From contig NZ_CP102286.1 in NCBI RefSeq assembly GCF_025151215.1, positions 1,612,001-1,676,000 of the forward strand: DNA of 64,000 bases, read 5' to 3'. Numbering within the stretch: position 1 is the first letter of the stretch; each line of letters opens with the position of its first letter. The notes under the pieces are model-generated. The model did no database searches. It saw only the letters and a program-made list of their open reading frames with translations, and was not told the origin of the DNA. Positions 9,111-18,100 of this stretch are shown here, one piece after another. This stretch comes from Parabacteroides merdae ATCC 43184. GTDB lineage: Bacteria > Bacteroidota > Bacteroidia > Bacteroidales > Tannerellaceae. The position numbers and the translations under genes are program-made.

Positions 9111-10262
9111 CTAAAGCAAATCGACAAACTTATCGAAGATAAACTCCGTATCGGTCGGTCCGCTACATGCTTCGGGATGGAACTGGGAAGAAAAGAAAGG
9201 CTTCGTCTTATGCCGGATTCCTTCGTTTGTCCCGTCGTTCATATTGACAAAGAGCGGTTCCCAGTCAGCCCCCAATGTGTCATTATCCACTGCGTAGCCG
9301 TGATTCTGGGAGGTGATAAAACACTTCTCCGTCCCCACCATACGCACCGGCTGGTTATGGCTGCGGTGGCCATACTTCAGTTTATAGATCGAAGCACCGC
9401 CTGCTTTGGCAAGCAACTGGTTTCCCATGCAAATGCCACAGATCGGTTTGTCCCCATCCAATGCCTTGCGGATATTCCGGACAGCAACATCGCAAGTATT
9501 GGGATCGCCAGGGCCGTTCGAAAGGAAAAGCCCGTCGTATTCCAAATGATTGAAATCATAGTTCCAGGGAACACGTATCACCACTACATTCCGCTTCAAA
9601 AGGTTACGGATGATATTGGCTTTCACACCACAATCGAGAAGCACAACACGCTTCAAGAGTTGAGAGTTGAAAGTTGAAAATTGAAAGTTGTCGAAGCCTA
9701 CAGGGTAATGGGTGGTGATCCCGTCAGGTAAGTAGGCGACAATGTCTTTGCAAGAAACACGATCCACATAATTGATGCTACCGTAATCCGGTATTTCCCC
9801 TCCACTTTCACCTTCTTTATCGGCGGTACCGATAACGATACGTCCCATCATTACCCCGTGCTCTCGTATCTTTTTTGTCAGCGCACGGGTATCGATGCCG
9901 GTGATTCCGGGAATCTTCTCACGTTTCAACCAGTCACCAAGGCTTTCCACAGCATTCCAGTGGCTATACTCTTCACTATAGTCACTCACGATAATCGCCT
10001 CCGCATGAATTTTCTCACTCTCCATGAAGGTAGGCAAGCCGTTCTCTTCGATAGAGAAAGGAGGCACCCCGTAGTTTCCGACCAGCGGATAAGTCAGAAC
10101 CATCAACTGCCCGGCATACGAAGGGTCGGTAAGACTTTCGGGATAACCGGTCATAGCAGTGTTGAACACCACTTCGCCGGCCACTGCCTTGTCAAAACCA
10201 AAAGAGAAGCCGTGAAACATGCTTCCGTCGTCTAAGACCAATGTTGCTGTTTTTCTTGTCAT
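9111..10262 (-). CDS. carA: Carbamoyl phosphate synthase small (glutaminase) subunit
   Basis: A 383-residue class I glutamine amidotransferase subunit that supplies ammonia to CarB. The N-terminal CPSase_sm domain starts TATLVLDDGSMFHG. The GATase domain has the nucleophile Cys in ICGICMGNQLL and the His/Glu of SSQFHPEACSGP. I chose the ATG at 10262; an upstream TTG (10268) would lie inside a repeat. About 12 residues (near 191-202, FQFSTFNSQLL) in the linker between the domains come from a heptamer repeat. It lies between the PurF-like gene and carB. Confidence 0.96.
   Translation of the reverse strand: MTRKTATLVLDDGSMFHGFSFGFDKAVAGEVVFNTAMTGYPESLTDPSYAGQLMVLTYPLVGNYGVPPFSIEENGLPTFMESEKIHAEAIIVSDYSEEYSHWNAVESLGDWLKREKIPGITGIDTRALTKKIREHGVMMGRIVIGTADKEGESGGEIPDYGSINYVDRVSCKDIVAYLPDGITTHYPVGFDNFQFSTFNSQLLKRVVLLDCGVKANIIRNLLKRNVVVIRVPWNYDFNHLEYDGLFLSNGPGDPNTCDVAVRNIRKALDGDKPICGICMGNQLLAKAGGASIYKLKYGHRSHNQPVRMVGTEKCFITSQNHGYAVDNDTLGADWEPLFVNMNDGTNEGIRHKTKPFFSSQFHPEACSGPTDTEFIFDKFVDLL
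9657..9691. repeat. Heptamer repeat inside carA
   Basis: Five direct 7-bp units (gagttga, gagttga, aagttga, aaattga, aagttgt) lie within the carA coding region and are translated in frame. They fall in the linker between the N-terminal domain and the glutaminase domain. Confidence 0.75.
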
Positions 10263-10290
10263 TTTCAATATTCAATTATCATTTTTCAAT
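10263..10290. repeat. Heptamer repeat between PurF-like gene and carA
   Basis: Four 7-bp units (tttcaat, attcaat, tatcatt, tttcaat) directly abut the carA ATG on the minus strand. They also contain the stop codon of the upstream PurF-like gene (at 10279-10281). Confidence 0.7.
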
Positions 10291-12171
10291 TCCCCAATAT
10301 TCCTCTTCCATATAATGAATGAACGCTTCGTTCACCATTCGTACACCACCAGGTGTCGGATAATCACCGGAGAAATACCAGTCGCCCGGATGATCAGGAC
10401 AAGCGGCATGTAACCCTTCGAGTGTCTGGTAGACAATCTCCACCTTCGCACGTGTTCCTACGGGGGTAAGCAGTTCCACCATCTTGGCCGAAATTTCCTC
10501 GTCGGTGAAAGACGCATAAATCTCCTTCACGCAATTTACGGTCGCATCGCACGGCATAACCTGCTGCCGCTTGGCTTTCTTATAGGCATCGAGCAGAACG
10601 GATTCCATCCCCTTGTCCACTAAAAGTGCCACGGCAGCCTTGAACGCGATAAATTCGCTCATACGAGACATATCAATACCGTAATAGTCCGGATAGCGCA
10701 CCTGCGGAGACGAGCTGACCACCACGATCTTCTTCGGATTCAGGCGGTCCAAAATACCGATGATACTCTGCCGGAGTGTCGTACCGCGCACGATACTGTC
10801 GTCGATCACGACCAGATTGTCCTCGAAAGGCACGACGCTTCCGTACGTGATATCGTACACATGGGCAGCCAGATCGTTACGACTGTTTCCCTCAGCAATA
10901 AATGTACGCAATTTTATATCCTTGATCGCTACTTTTTCACACCTAACACGCATGGACAGGATTTGTTCCAGTTCTTCCTCCTGAAGCAGGTGGCTACGAT
11001 CGGCGATCCATTCTTTTTTCTTCTTGTTCAAATATTCGTTCATGCCCTCCTGCAATCCGAAGTAAGCAACCTCCGCCGTATTCGGGATAAAGGAAAAGAC
11101 CGTATGGTTCAGATCGTTGTCCACAGCCTTCAGGACTGCAGGTACAAGATTTTCACCCAACCGTTTCCGTTCGCGGTAAATATCCCGATCGCTTCCACGC
11201 GAGAAGTAAATACGTTCGAACGAGCATGCCTTATTCTCCTTCGGCTCCATAATCTGCGAGGTATGCCAGTCACCTTGCTTGTTGATGATCAGCGCCTCTC
11301 CCCTTTTCAGTTCATGCACATCTTCGGCAGGCACATTCATGGCCGTCTGGATTACTGGACGTTCGCTTGCCAAGATCACAATCTCGTCATCGGCATAGTA
11401 AAACGCCGGACGGATGCCCCAAGGATCGCGCACGCTGAAAGATTCGCCGCTCCCGGTCAGTCCGCAGATCACGAAACCACCGTCCCATTGCGGGGCACAA
11501 CGTTTCAGGACATTCGACAGGTCGACATTTGCCTCGATCGCATGGGTGATATTCATTCCTTTCAGCCCTTCGGCTTCGTACTTCCGGTACAGGCGTTCGA
11601 CCTCACGGTCCAGACGGTGCCCCACCTGTTCTAGCATGATGAAAGTGTCGGCATAGGCACGCGGATGCTGGCCGATGGCTGTTATCTCTTCAAAAATATC
11701 CTGTACGTTAGTAAGATTGAAATTACCGCAAAGAGCAAGGTTCTTGGCTCTCCAGTTGTTACGGCGTAAAAAAGGATGGACATAGGAAATACCGGATTTC
11801 CCGGTCGTACTGTAACGCAGGTGTCCCATATAAAGCTCTCCTGCAAAGGGAAGGTTTGTTTTAGCAAAAAGCGGATCATTCAGTTTGTCGGGCGGCAAAT
11901 CCTTGTAATACTCATGAACGGCTGCGAATATCTCGGTAATGGCTTCTGTGCCTAATGCTCTTTCCCGAAACATATATTCTTCGCCGGGACTAGCTTCCAA
12001 CTTGACGCATGCTAAACCGGCTCCTTCTTGACCGCGGTTATGCTGCTTTTCCATCAACAAATAGAGCTTATTGAGCCCATACATCCAGGTTCCATACTTC
12101 TGATGATAATATTCCAAAGGCTTTAGTAACCGGACCATGGCGACTCCACACTCGTGTTTAAGTACTTCCAT
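10279..12171 (-). CDS. PurF-like amidophosphoribosyltransferase (long Bacteroidetes form)
   Basis: A 630-residue protein with an N-terminal class II glutamine amidotransferase domain and a C-terminal phosphoribosyltransferase domain. Cys8 (HECGVAMV) would become the N-terminal nucleophile after removal of seven residues. The PRPP loop is VVIDDSIVRGTTLRQS. The family makes phosphoribosylamine for purines. This version is some 150 residues longer than ordinary PurF (about 470-500), so it may be a paralog with another role. It starts the operon with carA and carB, with a TATCTTTG promoter upstream. Confidence 0.85.
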   Translation of the reverse strand: MEVLKHECGVAMVRLLKPLEYYHQKYGTWMYGLNKLYLLMEKQHNRGQEGAGLACVKLEASPGEEYMFRERALGTEAITEIFAAVHEYYKDLPPDKLNDPLFAKTNLPFAGELYMGHLRYSTTGKSGISYVHPFLRRNNWRAKNLALCGNFNLTNVQDIFEEITAIGQHPRAYADTFIMLEQVGHRLDREVERLYRKYEAEGLKGMNITHAIEANVDLSNVLKRCAPQWDGGFVICGLTGSGESFSVRDPWGIRPAFYYADDEIVILASERPVIQTAMNVPAEDVHELKRGEALIINKQGDWHTSQIMEPKENKACSFERIYFSRGSDRDIYRERKRLGENLVPAVLKAVDNDLNHTVFSFIPNTAEVAYFGLQEGMNEYLNKKKKEWIADRSHLLQEEELEQILSMRVRCEKVAIKDIKLRTFIAEGNSRNDLAAHVYDITYGSVVPFEDNLVVIDDSIVRGTTLRQSIIGILDRLNPKKIVVVSSSPQVRYPDYYGIDMSRMSEFIAFKAAVALLVDKGMESVLLDAYKKAKRQQVMPCDATVNCVKEIYASFTDEEISAKMVELLTPVGTRAKVEIVYQTLEGLHAACPDHPGDWYFSGDYPTPGGVRMVNEAFIHYMEEEYWGIEK

Positions 12172-12198
12172 TTGGTTCTATCTTGTTTATTCCGACTG

Positions 12199-12206
12199 CA
12201 AAGATA
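12199..12206 (-). promoter_or_regulatory. Putative promoter of the PurF-like/carA/carB operon
   Basis: The minus strand reads TATCTTTG, matching TAnnTTTG. The start site would be near 12192, about 20 bases before the ATG. The surrounding 270-base gap is AT-rich and holds no gene. Confidence 0.55.
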
Positions 12207-12340
12207 CTTACATTATATTACATAATGTTCATATAAACGAAGTTTATTTGACACATTAATAGAAATAATCATTTTATCTACCATTTAGTTAAATTATTCT
12301 ATAAAACAATATTCTTTCAACAAATCTACCAAATAAAAAG

Positions 12341-12391
12341 AAAAAGTCCTTTCATCACATACGGATCGTAAGAAAGCAAAAGGCTTTTTTA
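12341..12391. terminator. Terminator downstream of the GNAT gene
   Basis: An imperfect inverted repeat (aaagtcctttc near 12343 against gaaagc...aaaggctt near 12373-12386) is flanked by A-rich and T-rich runs on both sides. It can end the minus-strand GNAT transcript before the PurF-like promoter. Confidence 0.55.
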
Positions 12392-12441
12392 TATAATCAT
12401 TATCAGAGCGATTTTGTTCTGGGAAATCGCTTTTGGATTTC

Positions 12442-12960
12442 TCATTTACACAAACTGACTTTATAAACAAAATGCGGCATGTCCACCCCTCGGTAATGCT
12501 TTATGAAGGTTGCCACTTTTTGCATGCTATTGCGCCGCGCTACTTTTTGGGAAGCAATATTGGTATCCCGTATGATCGAATAGACCTCTTCGAAACCAAG
12601 CGTATGGAAAGCATACTCCCGACAAGCGACAGCAGCTTCGATAGCAAAGCCCTTATGCCAAAACTCCTTTCTAAAAAGGTAACCGATTTCAGGGACTCGT
12701 TTTCCGTCAAATTCCTGATAAGTAATACCACACTGCCCAATTAGTTCGTTGCTACCTTTCTCAACCACTCCCCATAAACCGAAGCCGTCGTGCCGGTACC
12801 GTCCGAACTGCCTATCCAGCCAGTTTTGCACTTCCTGATCGTTGAATGCCCCTTCATAGGCATACATGACTTCATCGTCCTGCAACAGTTTGCACACATC
12901 CTTAAAATCTCCTTGTTCCAATCCCCGTAATAACAATCGTTCCGTTTCCAGTATTTTCAT
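12442..12960 (-). CDS. GNAT family N-acetyltransferase (RimJ/RimL-like)
   Basis: A 172-residue acetyltransferase starting MKILETERLLLRGLEQGDF, the usual opening of RimJ/RimL-type GNAT proteins (PF13302). The acetyl-CoA binding region is YLFRKEFWHKGFAIEAAVA, followed by GFEEVYSIIRDTNIASQKVARR. A longer upstream frame would overlap the helicase gene, so I start at 12960. It follows that gene by 14 bases and is probably co-transcribed. The substrate cannot be read from sequence. Confidence 0.88.
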   Translation of the reverse strand: MKILETERLLLRGLEQGDFKDVCKLLQDDEVMYAYEGAFNDQEVQNWLDRQFGRYRHDGFGLWGVVEKGSNELIGQCGITYQEFDGKRVPEIGYLFRKEFWHKGFAIEAAVACREYAFHTLGFEEVYSIIRDTNIASQKVARRNSMQKVATFIKHYRGVDMPHFVYKVSLCK

Positions 12961-12974
12961 ATCATCCTCCACAT

Positions 12975-15900
12975 TTATAAAATCATCAATTCCGAAACAT
13001 TTAAGTTTCTCACCTTTACCAACACTATTTCCGGTAAAAGAACTTTTACCTCCTCTTCTTCTCCCGTTTTTTTCCAATACACGACAAAATTAACGCGTGC
13101 CTCTTTCAGTTCATATCCCTTATCCAGCCATTTCTCGATCTCTTTTTTGAAACTGTTTGAAAAACGGACAACTTCCTTATCCGACGAATCGCAACAACCG
13201 CCCTCCATCAACCGCAATGGCATGCCACTTTTCAGATTTCCAATCGACTCCTGCCTCCTTGCATCTTTGAAAAAATCCAACCATACATCGCGATGCGTAA
13301 GCAAGAACAGTAAACGTTCCGGCATCGGATAATAAGCCTTATCGAACCGGATAATTTTTTCCTCATTGCCGAAAATTTCCGGATAATAGCTATTCAAATG
13401 GATCGATAACTTATTTTTGGCACGTGTGAGTGCTACATAAATCTCACGTCTCTTTTCATCCGTGACAGGCTGATTATCCCCTAATAAATCCCTATTATCG
13501 TTTAAAAGCAGAAAGACATTATCAAACTCTTTCCCTTTTGCCTTGTGAATCGTAGAAACAACGATAGTTTCTCCCCGAACGGCATAGAAATCTTCCAGCT
13601 TCGATTCAAACAGATACGTTTCCCAATCCGAACGATACTTACAGGGATAAAGTTGTTCGAAATTCTGAATAATCCCCCGGCAAATTTCCCAAGAAGCAGC
13701 TTCACAATATTCATTTTTAATAGCTTGTTTTGCCTCAGCCCAGCATACTTCATCTATCAGATGAACCTCCGCTTGCGATCCTAAAATCCGGTTGAAGAAA
13801 CGCATCTCATCCATATCGCACAGACGGAAACCCTCGTTTGACTGAATCAAACGGACTGGCATACGTTTATCTTTCAACAAACAGGCAACCTGTATCGCTT
13901 CCCAGTTTGTCTGAGTCAATACGCAGGTCGTTCCGATTAGAGGGGTTGCACAAATATCCTGCACCAATGGTATAACCATATTCGGCGACTGGTATTGAAC
14001 GATACGGATCTCACCTTCATCCTGGTCGTGAGAAATGATCCGCGACTGCTTCATTCTTTCAGGTATAGTTTCCCAAAAACGATTCGCAAACTCAACCAAA
14101 CACTTTTTGCTTCGGAAATTGACCAGCAAATCATGCGTACGAGCACCGTATTCATCGACCAGCTTTCTCATATATCGGGAATTCGAACGACGGAAACTGT
14201 AAATATTCTGGTCATCGTCACCTACCGCGACCACCTTCAAGTCCTCATTTTTACGAATAAGCGCCTCCACCAGTGCAAACTCGTCTTCAGTCATATCCTG
14301 CGCCTCATCAATCACCAGAACCGTTTTTGTAATACGATTTATCTCTACTTCCCCATTGTCTATTTTTCCCACGGCATCGATAATTACGGAAGATGATTTT
14401 TCTAAAGAACCTTGCAGCCCTAACAGGTCGAAACAATAAGAGTGGAAAGTCTTGATCTCAACATAACCAGCAGCAGTCCCTATCAAATCCCATAACCGTC
14501 GTCTGAATTCGCTCGCAGCAGCACGAGAAAAAGTCAGCATCAAGAGTTGTTCGTGCTTGACATCTTCCTCCAACAGCAAGTAAGCCAGTTTATGAACAAG
14601 TACACGTGTCTTTCCACTTCCGGGTCCCGCCATGACGACTATAGAACCGGGACGGTCATCCTTGACAATCTCCAATTGTGTTTCGGACAATTTCCCCAAT
14701 AACCGCTGAAGTTTGGTATTCGTCATTTTCCGGTTAATCTCATCCCTCCGTTTACCAGGGAAATATTTTTGGAGGAATGACGAATAATTCAGTTGGAAAT
14801 AGTCGTCAACAAATTCCAATGCATCGCTATTACCGGAAAGCATTTTCCGTACATATTCACCGACAATATTAATCTGCTGGATCTTATTGGCATAAAACAG
14901 TTCGAGTTTATGATAATCATCCTGTTTATATTGCATCTTATTATTCAGAACCAATCTGTCTATCTGCAATCGGTTGTATAACACCAAGAAGCCACCTTCG
15001 ATCTGTAAGGCTTCTATCCGCGAAAGATACAAAAGAGTATCTTCAATGTCTTCCATCCGAATGGTATGCCCAAACAATTGTTTCCTGACATCCTTCTCAT
15101 ACGCCTCTTTCAGCTCAAGCATGGAAAACTCGACCAAAATATTTCCGCTCTGTTCCAGCTCGCTGGACTGTCCTGTTTTCTCAAACAAATAACGAATGAT
15201 GAAATCAGACAAGAGATGCCTCCCTTCCGTCAGTTCTTCCAGATCGAGGACCGATCCGGTACGGGCAATCGTGACATAATTATGCGCTTTATCCAAGTAT
15301 ATCCGTTTGATCCAGTTCTTTTCAGACCAAAAATTAAGGAGTCTGTTTAGCTTATCTGGCGAAATACTTTTTCCAGTCTCGATCTCGGCTTCTTTCCGTA
15401 GCTCTTTCAGATTGAAAGATTGTTCTTTTGCGGTAAAAACGGATAAAAGATATTCATCAAGACGGTTGTAAAGAAGGACCGTTTCAAGCGAACGATTGCT
15501 GTTTTCACCTTTTTTTATATAAGCTGTCAAGTCACAAGCGTCTGCCAGAATATTCTCTTCCCGCAACAAGCGAATGACCAGCATCACTTCTTGCCGGGAT
15601 ATCCCCAAATGGTCCGAGATATAATCGATACGAGATTCCGGGATCTCGCCATTTACATGCTTGCGGCTTCTCGTCGAAATTAATTTTTTGATGATACGTA
15701 TCGCTTCTTCCTTTTGAGTGTCATCAAAACGTGGAGAGACTGTTATTCTATCGATAGCCTCCTGAGCTGTTTTCGCAAGGATACTATCAGCAAAAACACA
15801 CGGATTGTTTTGCCCCCGCCGAATATAACCGGCCTCCTCAAGCGCGGCTATTGCAGTGGTTACACGCGTTTCCACGTCCAGAATATTTTCATTCCAACCA

Positions 15901-17834
15901 GCTTTACGGGCAAGTTCAAGAGCTGACAACGAAATCCTGGAACTGGTAAGTTCTTTAATTGCTTTCCAAACCTGCTGTATCTCTTTAATACGCAGTTTGG
16001 TCTGGTTTAGCAAATAGAAGTGCTTGTCCAGATCCTCTTCGTTGAAAAGAACGTAACAATCCGCCTCAATTGATTCGTCACGTCCGGCTCTACCAGCCTC
16101 CTGCACATAATTTTCCAATGAATCCGATATCTCGTAATGAACCACCAGACCGACATTTTTCTTGTCGACCCCCATTCCAAAAGCAGAGGTAGCGACCATT
16201 ATCCGGATTTTATTGTCTATGAAATCATTCTGACTGGATGTTTTCATCCGGGTTTCCATCTTTCCGTGAAAAGTACCGGCCGAAAAACCATCCTGCTGCA
16301 AGCGCGTGGCAACTTTGGCTGCCGTACGGGTACGGGAAACATAAACTATAGCCGGACAATCATGGTCTTCAATGATACTCCGTAACAGTCCATATTTTTC
16401 ATCTTCATTTTCTACCTTGAAAACTTTGTATTTTAGATTTTTGCGGGTACTTCCCGAACAAAATGTTTTAAAGCGTATATTTAGCTTTTCGAAAAAATAG
16501 TCTTTGATATCTTGTATTACATTCTGCTTGGCAGTGGCTGTAAAACAGGACACCGGTATCGCCTGCTTCCCTCCTTTTTGTTCCTGTAACAGACGTATGA
16601 AATCACCTATATATAGATAATCCACACGGAAATCCTGTCCCCAAGCTGAGAAACAGTGTGCCTCGTCAATAACGAAACGAACCACTTTCCGCCCGACCAA
16701 CAACCGTTCTATCGTTTTCGAACGAAACGACTCCGGCGATATATACAAGATAGAAACCGACCCTTCTTCCACCCTTTGGATAGCATGGGCACGTTCCACC
16801 GGGTCTAACATCCCGTTGATGGTAACAACATCCATGATTTCATTTTTCCACAGGTTATCCACTTGGTCCTTCATCAGGGATTGCAAGGGAGAGATAACGA
16901 CAGTAAGTCCTTTTATCCGTTTACCGCTCATCAAAGCCGGGAGCTGGAATGTGATGGATTTTCCTCCGCCTGTCGGAAAAACAGCCAAAAGAGATTCTCC
17001 TTCAATCGCAGCCTCCACCGCTTTCTGCTGCAGATCTTCTCCTTCATAGGTACGGAACGAATCATATTTGAAAAAATATTTCAGTCCTTCCTTACCGTTA
17101 AATGCTCCTCTGCAATAAGCACATTCGTTATTTTCACAAGGCGTATCCCGCAAACGCTCCATCACCCATCCTACCTTCGGGTAATTATGCAATACCCAAA
17201 GCGGAATGCCGGAACTGCTATTCCAACAATTAATCAAAGACAGGCCATAAGCCAATTCCACCGGATAAGAGGTGATCAATTCAGCAAGCGGAGAAGATAT
17301 ACAGATGTCTTTACTGAAACGCTCAAGGATACTACCCGATAAATCATCCAGAATATCCGGTGCATAATCTATGTAATCAAAAAAGCCGCCGAACTCATCC
17401 GTATCATGTAATAACCCGTAATAGATCATTTTCAGCATACTATCCAAGCGTTCAAAAGCGTTTTGTTCTTCCTCGAATAACAACAACGATTTCAGCGAAT
17501 CGTTTACCGGGTTATTGGGTTTATCAGCCTGTAACTTATCATCCTTGGACAGTTGATGATGCAGTTTTTCCGGGAACAGCAACGAGGATAGATAGAGCGT
17601 ATCAATTATTTTCGGTTGTCGGCAGCCTGCTTTCTCAAACTGAGGTTTCAAATAAGAAAGGTCATGTTTTAATATATTATGCCCGCCAATATAAGGTACC
17701 TGATGCAAAAAAAGCAACAGATTATCAAAGGAATTTTCATGAAAAGGAGTTCTGTCGGATCGGACAGCTCCGATATCCACTACCCGGCAGGTGTTCAGCG
17801 TTACTTCCAGATCAACAAAGGTTATGTCTTTCAT
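12975..17834 (-). CDS. Exonuclease-RecQ-UvrD triple-domain helicase
   Basis: A 1619-residue protein with three modules. Residues 1-180 resemble a DnaQ/DEDD 3'-5' exonuclease (FVDLE at 7-10, GHNILKHDL at 51-59, a later Asp near 112). A small Cys cluster (CENNECAYC, 233-241) follows. Residues 260-620 are a RecQ-type SF2 helicase (Walker A FPTGGGKS, box II DEAHCFSAWG, motif VI QEAGRAGRDE), then a winged-helix-like region. From about 1063 an SF1 UvrD/PcrA helicase follows (AGPGSGKTR, DEAQDM, GDDDQNIYSFR, VALTRAKNKL). All helicase motifs look intact. A role in DNA repair or defence is likely but unproven. Promoter at 17857-17864. Confidence 0.9.
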   Translation of the reverse strand: MKDITFVDLEVTLNTCRVVDIGAVRSDRTPFHENSFDNLLLFLHQVPYIGGHNILKHDLSYLKPQFEKAGCRQPKIIDTLYLSSLLFPEKLHHQLSKDDKLQADKPNNPVNDSLKSLLLFEEEQNAFERLDSMLKMIYYGLLHDTDEFGGFFDYIDYAPDILDDLSGSILERFSKDICISSPLAELITSYPVELAYGLSLINCWNSSSGIPLWVLHNYPKVGWVMERLRDTPCENNECAYCRGAFNGKEGLKYFFKYDSFRTYEGEDLQQKAVEAAIEGESLLAVFPTGGGKSITFQLPALMSGKRIKGLTVVISPLQSLMKDQVDNLWKNEIMDVVTINGMLDPVERAHAIQRVEEGSVSILYISPESFRSKTIERLLVGRKVVRFVIDEAHCFSAWGQDFRVDYLYIGDFIRLLQEQKGGKQAIPVSCFTATAKQNVIQDIKDYFFEKLNIRFKTFCSGSTRKNLKYKVFKVENEDEKYGLLRSIIEDHDCPAIVYVSRTRTAAKVATRLQQDGFSAGTFHGKMETRMKTSSQNDFIDNKIRIMVATSAFGMGVDKKNVGLVVHYEISDSLENYVQEAGRAGRDESIEADCYVLFNEEDLDKHFYLLNQTKLRIKEIQQVWKAIKELTSSRISLSALELARKAGWNENILDVETRVTTAIAALEEAGYIRRGQNNPCVFADSILAKTAQEAIDRITVSPRFDDTQKEEAIRIIKKLISTRSRKHVNGEIPESRIDYISDHLGISRQEVMLVIRLLREENILADACDLTAYIKKGENSNRSLETVLLYNRLDEYLLSVFTAKEQSFNLKELRKEAEIETGKSISPDKLNRLLNFWSEKNWIKRIYLDKAHNYVTIARTGSVLDLEELTEGRHLLSDFIIRYLFEKTGQSSELEQSGNILVEFSMLELKEAYEKDVRKQLFGHTIRMEDIEDTLLYLSRIEALQIEGGFLVLYNRLQIDRLVLNNKMQYKQDDYHKLELFYANKIQQINIVGEYVRKMLSGNSDALEFVDDYFQLNYSSFLQKYFPGKRRDEINRKMTNTKLQRLLGKLSETQLEIVKDDRPGSIVVMAGPGSGKTRVLVHKLAYLLLEEDVKHEQLLMLTFSRAAASEFRRRLWDLIGTAAGYVEIKTFHSYCFDLLGLQGSLEKSSSVIIDAVGKIDNGEVEINRITKTVLVIDEAQDMTEDEFALVEALIRKNEDLKVVAVGDDDQNIYSFRRSNSRYMRKLVDEYGARTHDLLVNFRSKKCLVEFANRFWETIPERMKQSRIISHDQDEGEIRIVQYQSPNMVIPLVQDICATPLIGTTCVLTQTNWEAIQVACLLKDKRMPVRLIQSNEGFRLCDMDEMRFFNRILGSQAEVHLIDEVCWAEAKQAIKNEYCEAASWEICRGIIQNFEQLYPCKYRSDWETYLFESKLEDFYAVRGETIVVSTIHKAKGKEFDNVFLLLNDNRDLLGDNQPVTDEKRREIYVALTRAKNKLSIHLNSYYPEIFGNEEKIIRFDKAYYPMPERLLFLLTHRDVWLDFFKDARRQESIGNLKSGMPLRLMEGGCCDSSDKEVVRFSNSFKKEIEKWLDKGYELKEARVNFVVYWKKTGEEEEVKVLLPEIVLVKVRNLNVSELMIL

Positions 17835-17856
17835 GGGCTACATTTTTGTTTTGTAG

Positions 17857-17864
17857 CAAAAATA
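17857..17864 (-). promoter_or_regulatory. Putative promoter of the helicase fusion gene
   Basis: The minus strand reads TATTTTTG (TAnnTTTG), placing the start site about 15 bases before the ATG at 17834. Confidence 0.5.
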
Positions 17865-18071
17865 CATTTTTTCTTTTATCCTCAAGCAACCACACCAAAA
17901 AAATCCTTTCTCGACTATCTTTCCCATATTGTCATTTTGATAATAATCTCCTGCCGAAAACGAGAGATACTACCACTCCTTCGGACGAAGAGAAGCCGAG
18001 AGAACTCTAAGACTCTTGGCTCTTGACTAAGAAATCTCACATTTTCATATTCCCTATTACAAAGAAATGCA

Positions 18072-18079
18072 TATATTTG
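18072..18079 (+). promoter_or_regulatory. Putative promoter of the sensor-kinase-like gene
   Basis: TATATTTG matches the -7 consensus. Transcription from about 18086 leaves only a 15-base leader and supports the ATG at 18101, not the upstream in-frame ATG at 18023. Confidence 0.55.
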
Positions 18080-18100
18080 TCTAACGTTAAAATTCAAATT

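Noticed and set aside
12961..13077. Upstream extension of the GNAT gene to 13077
   Set aside because: It would overlap the helicase gene by about 100 bases and add residues unlike any GNAT start; the ATG at 12960 gives the normal N-terminus.
18023..18100. Upstream in-frame ATG for the sensor-kinase-like gene
   Set aside because: It precedes the TATATTTG promoter and would bury the signal peptide; the ATG at 18101 fits better.
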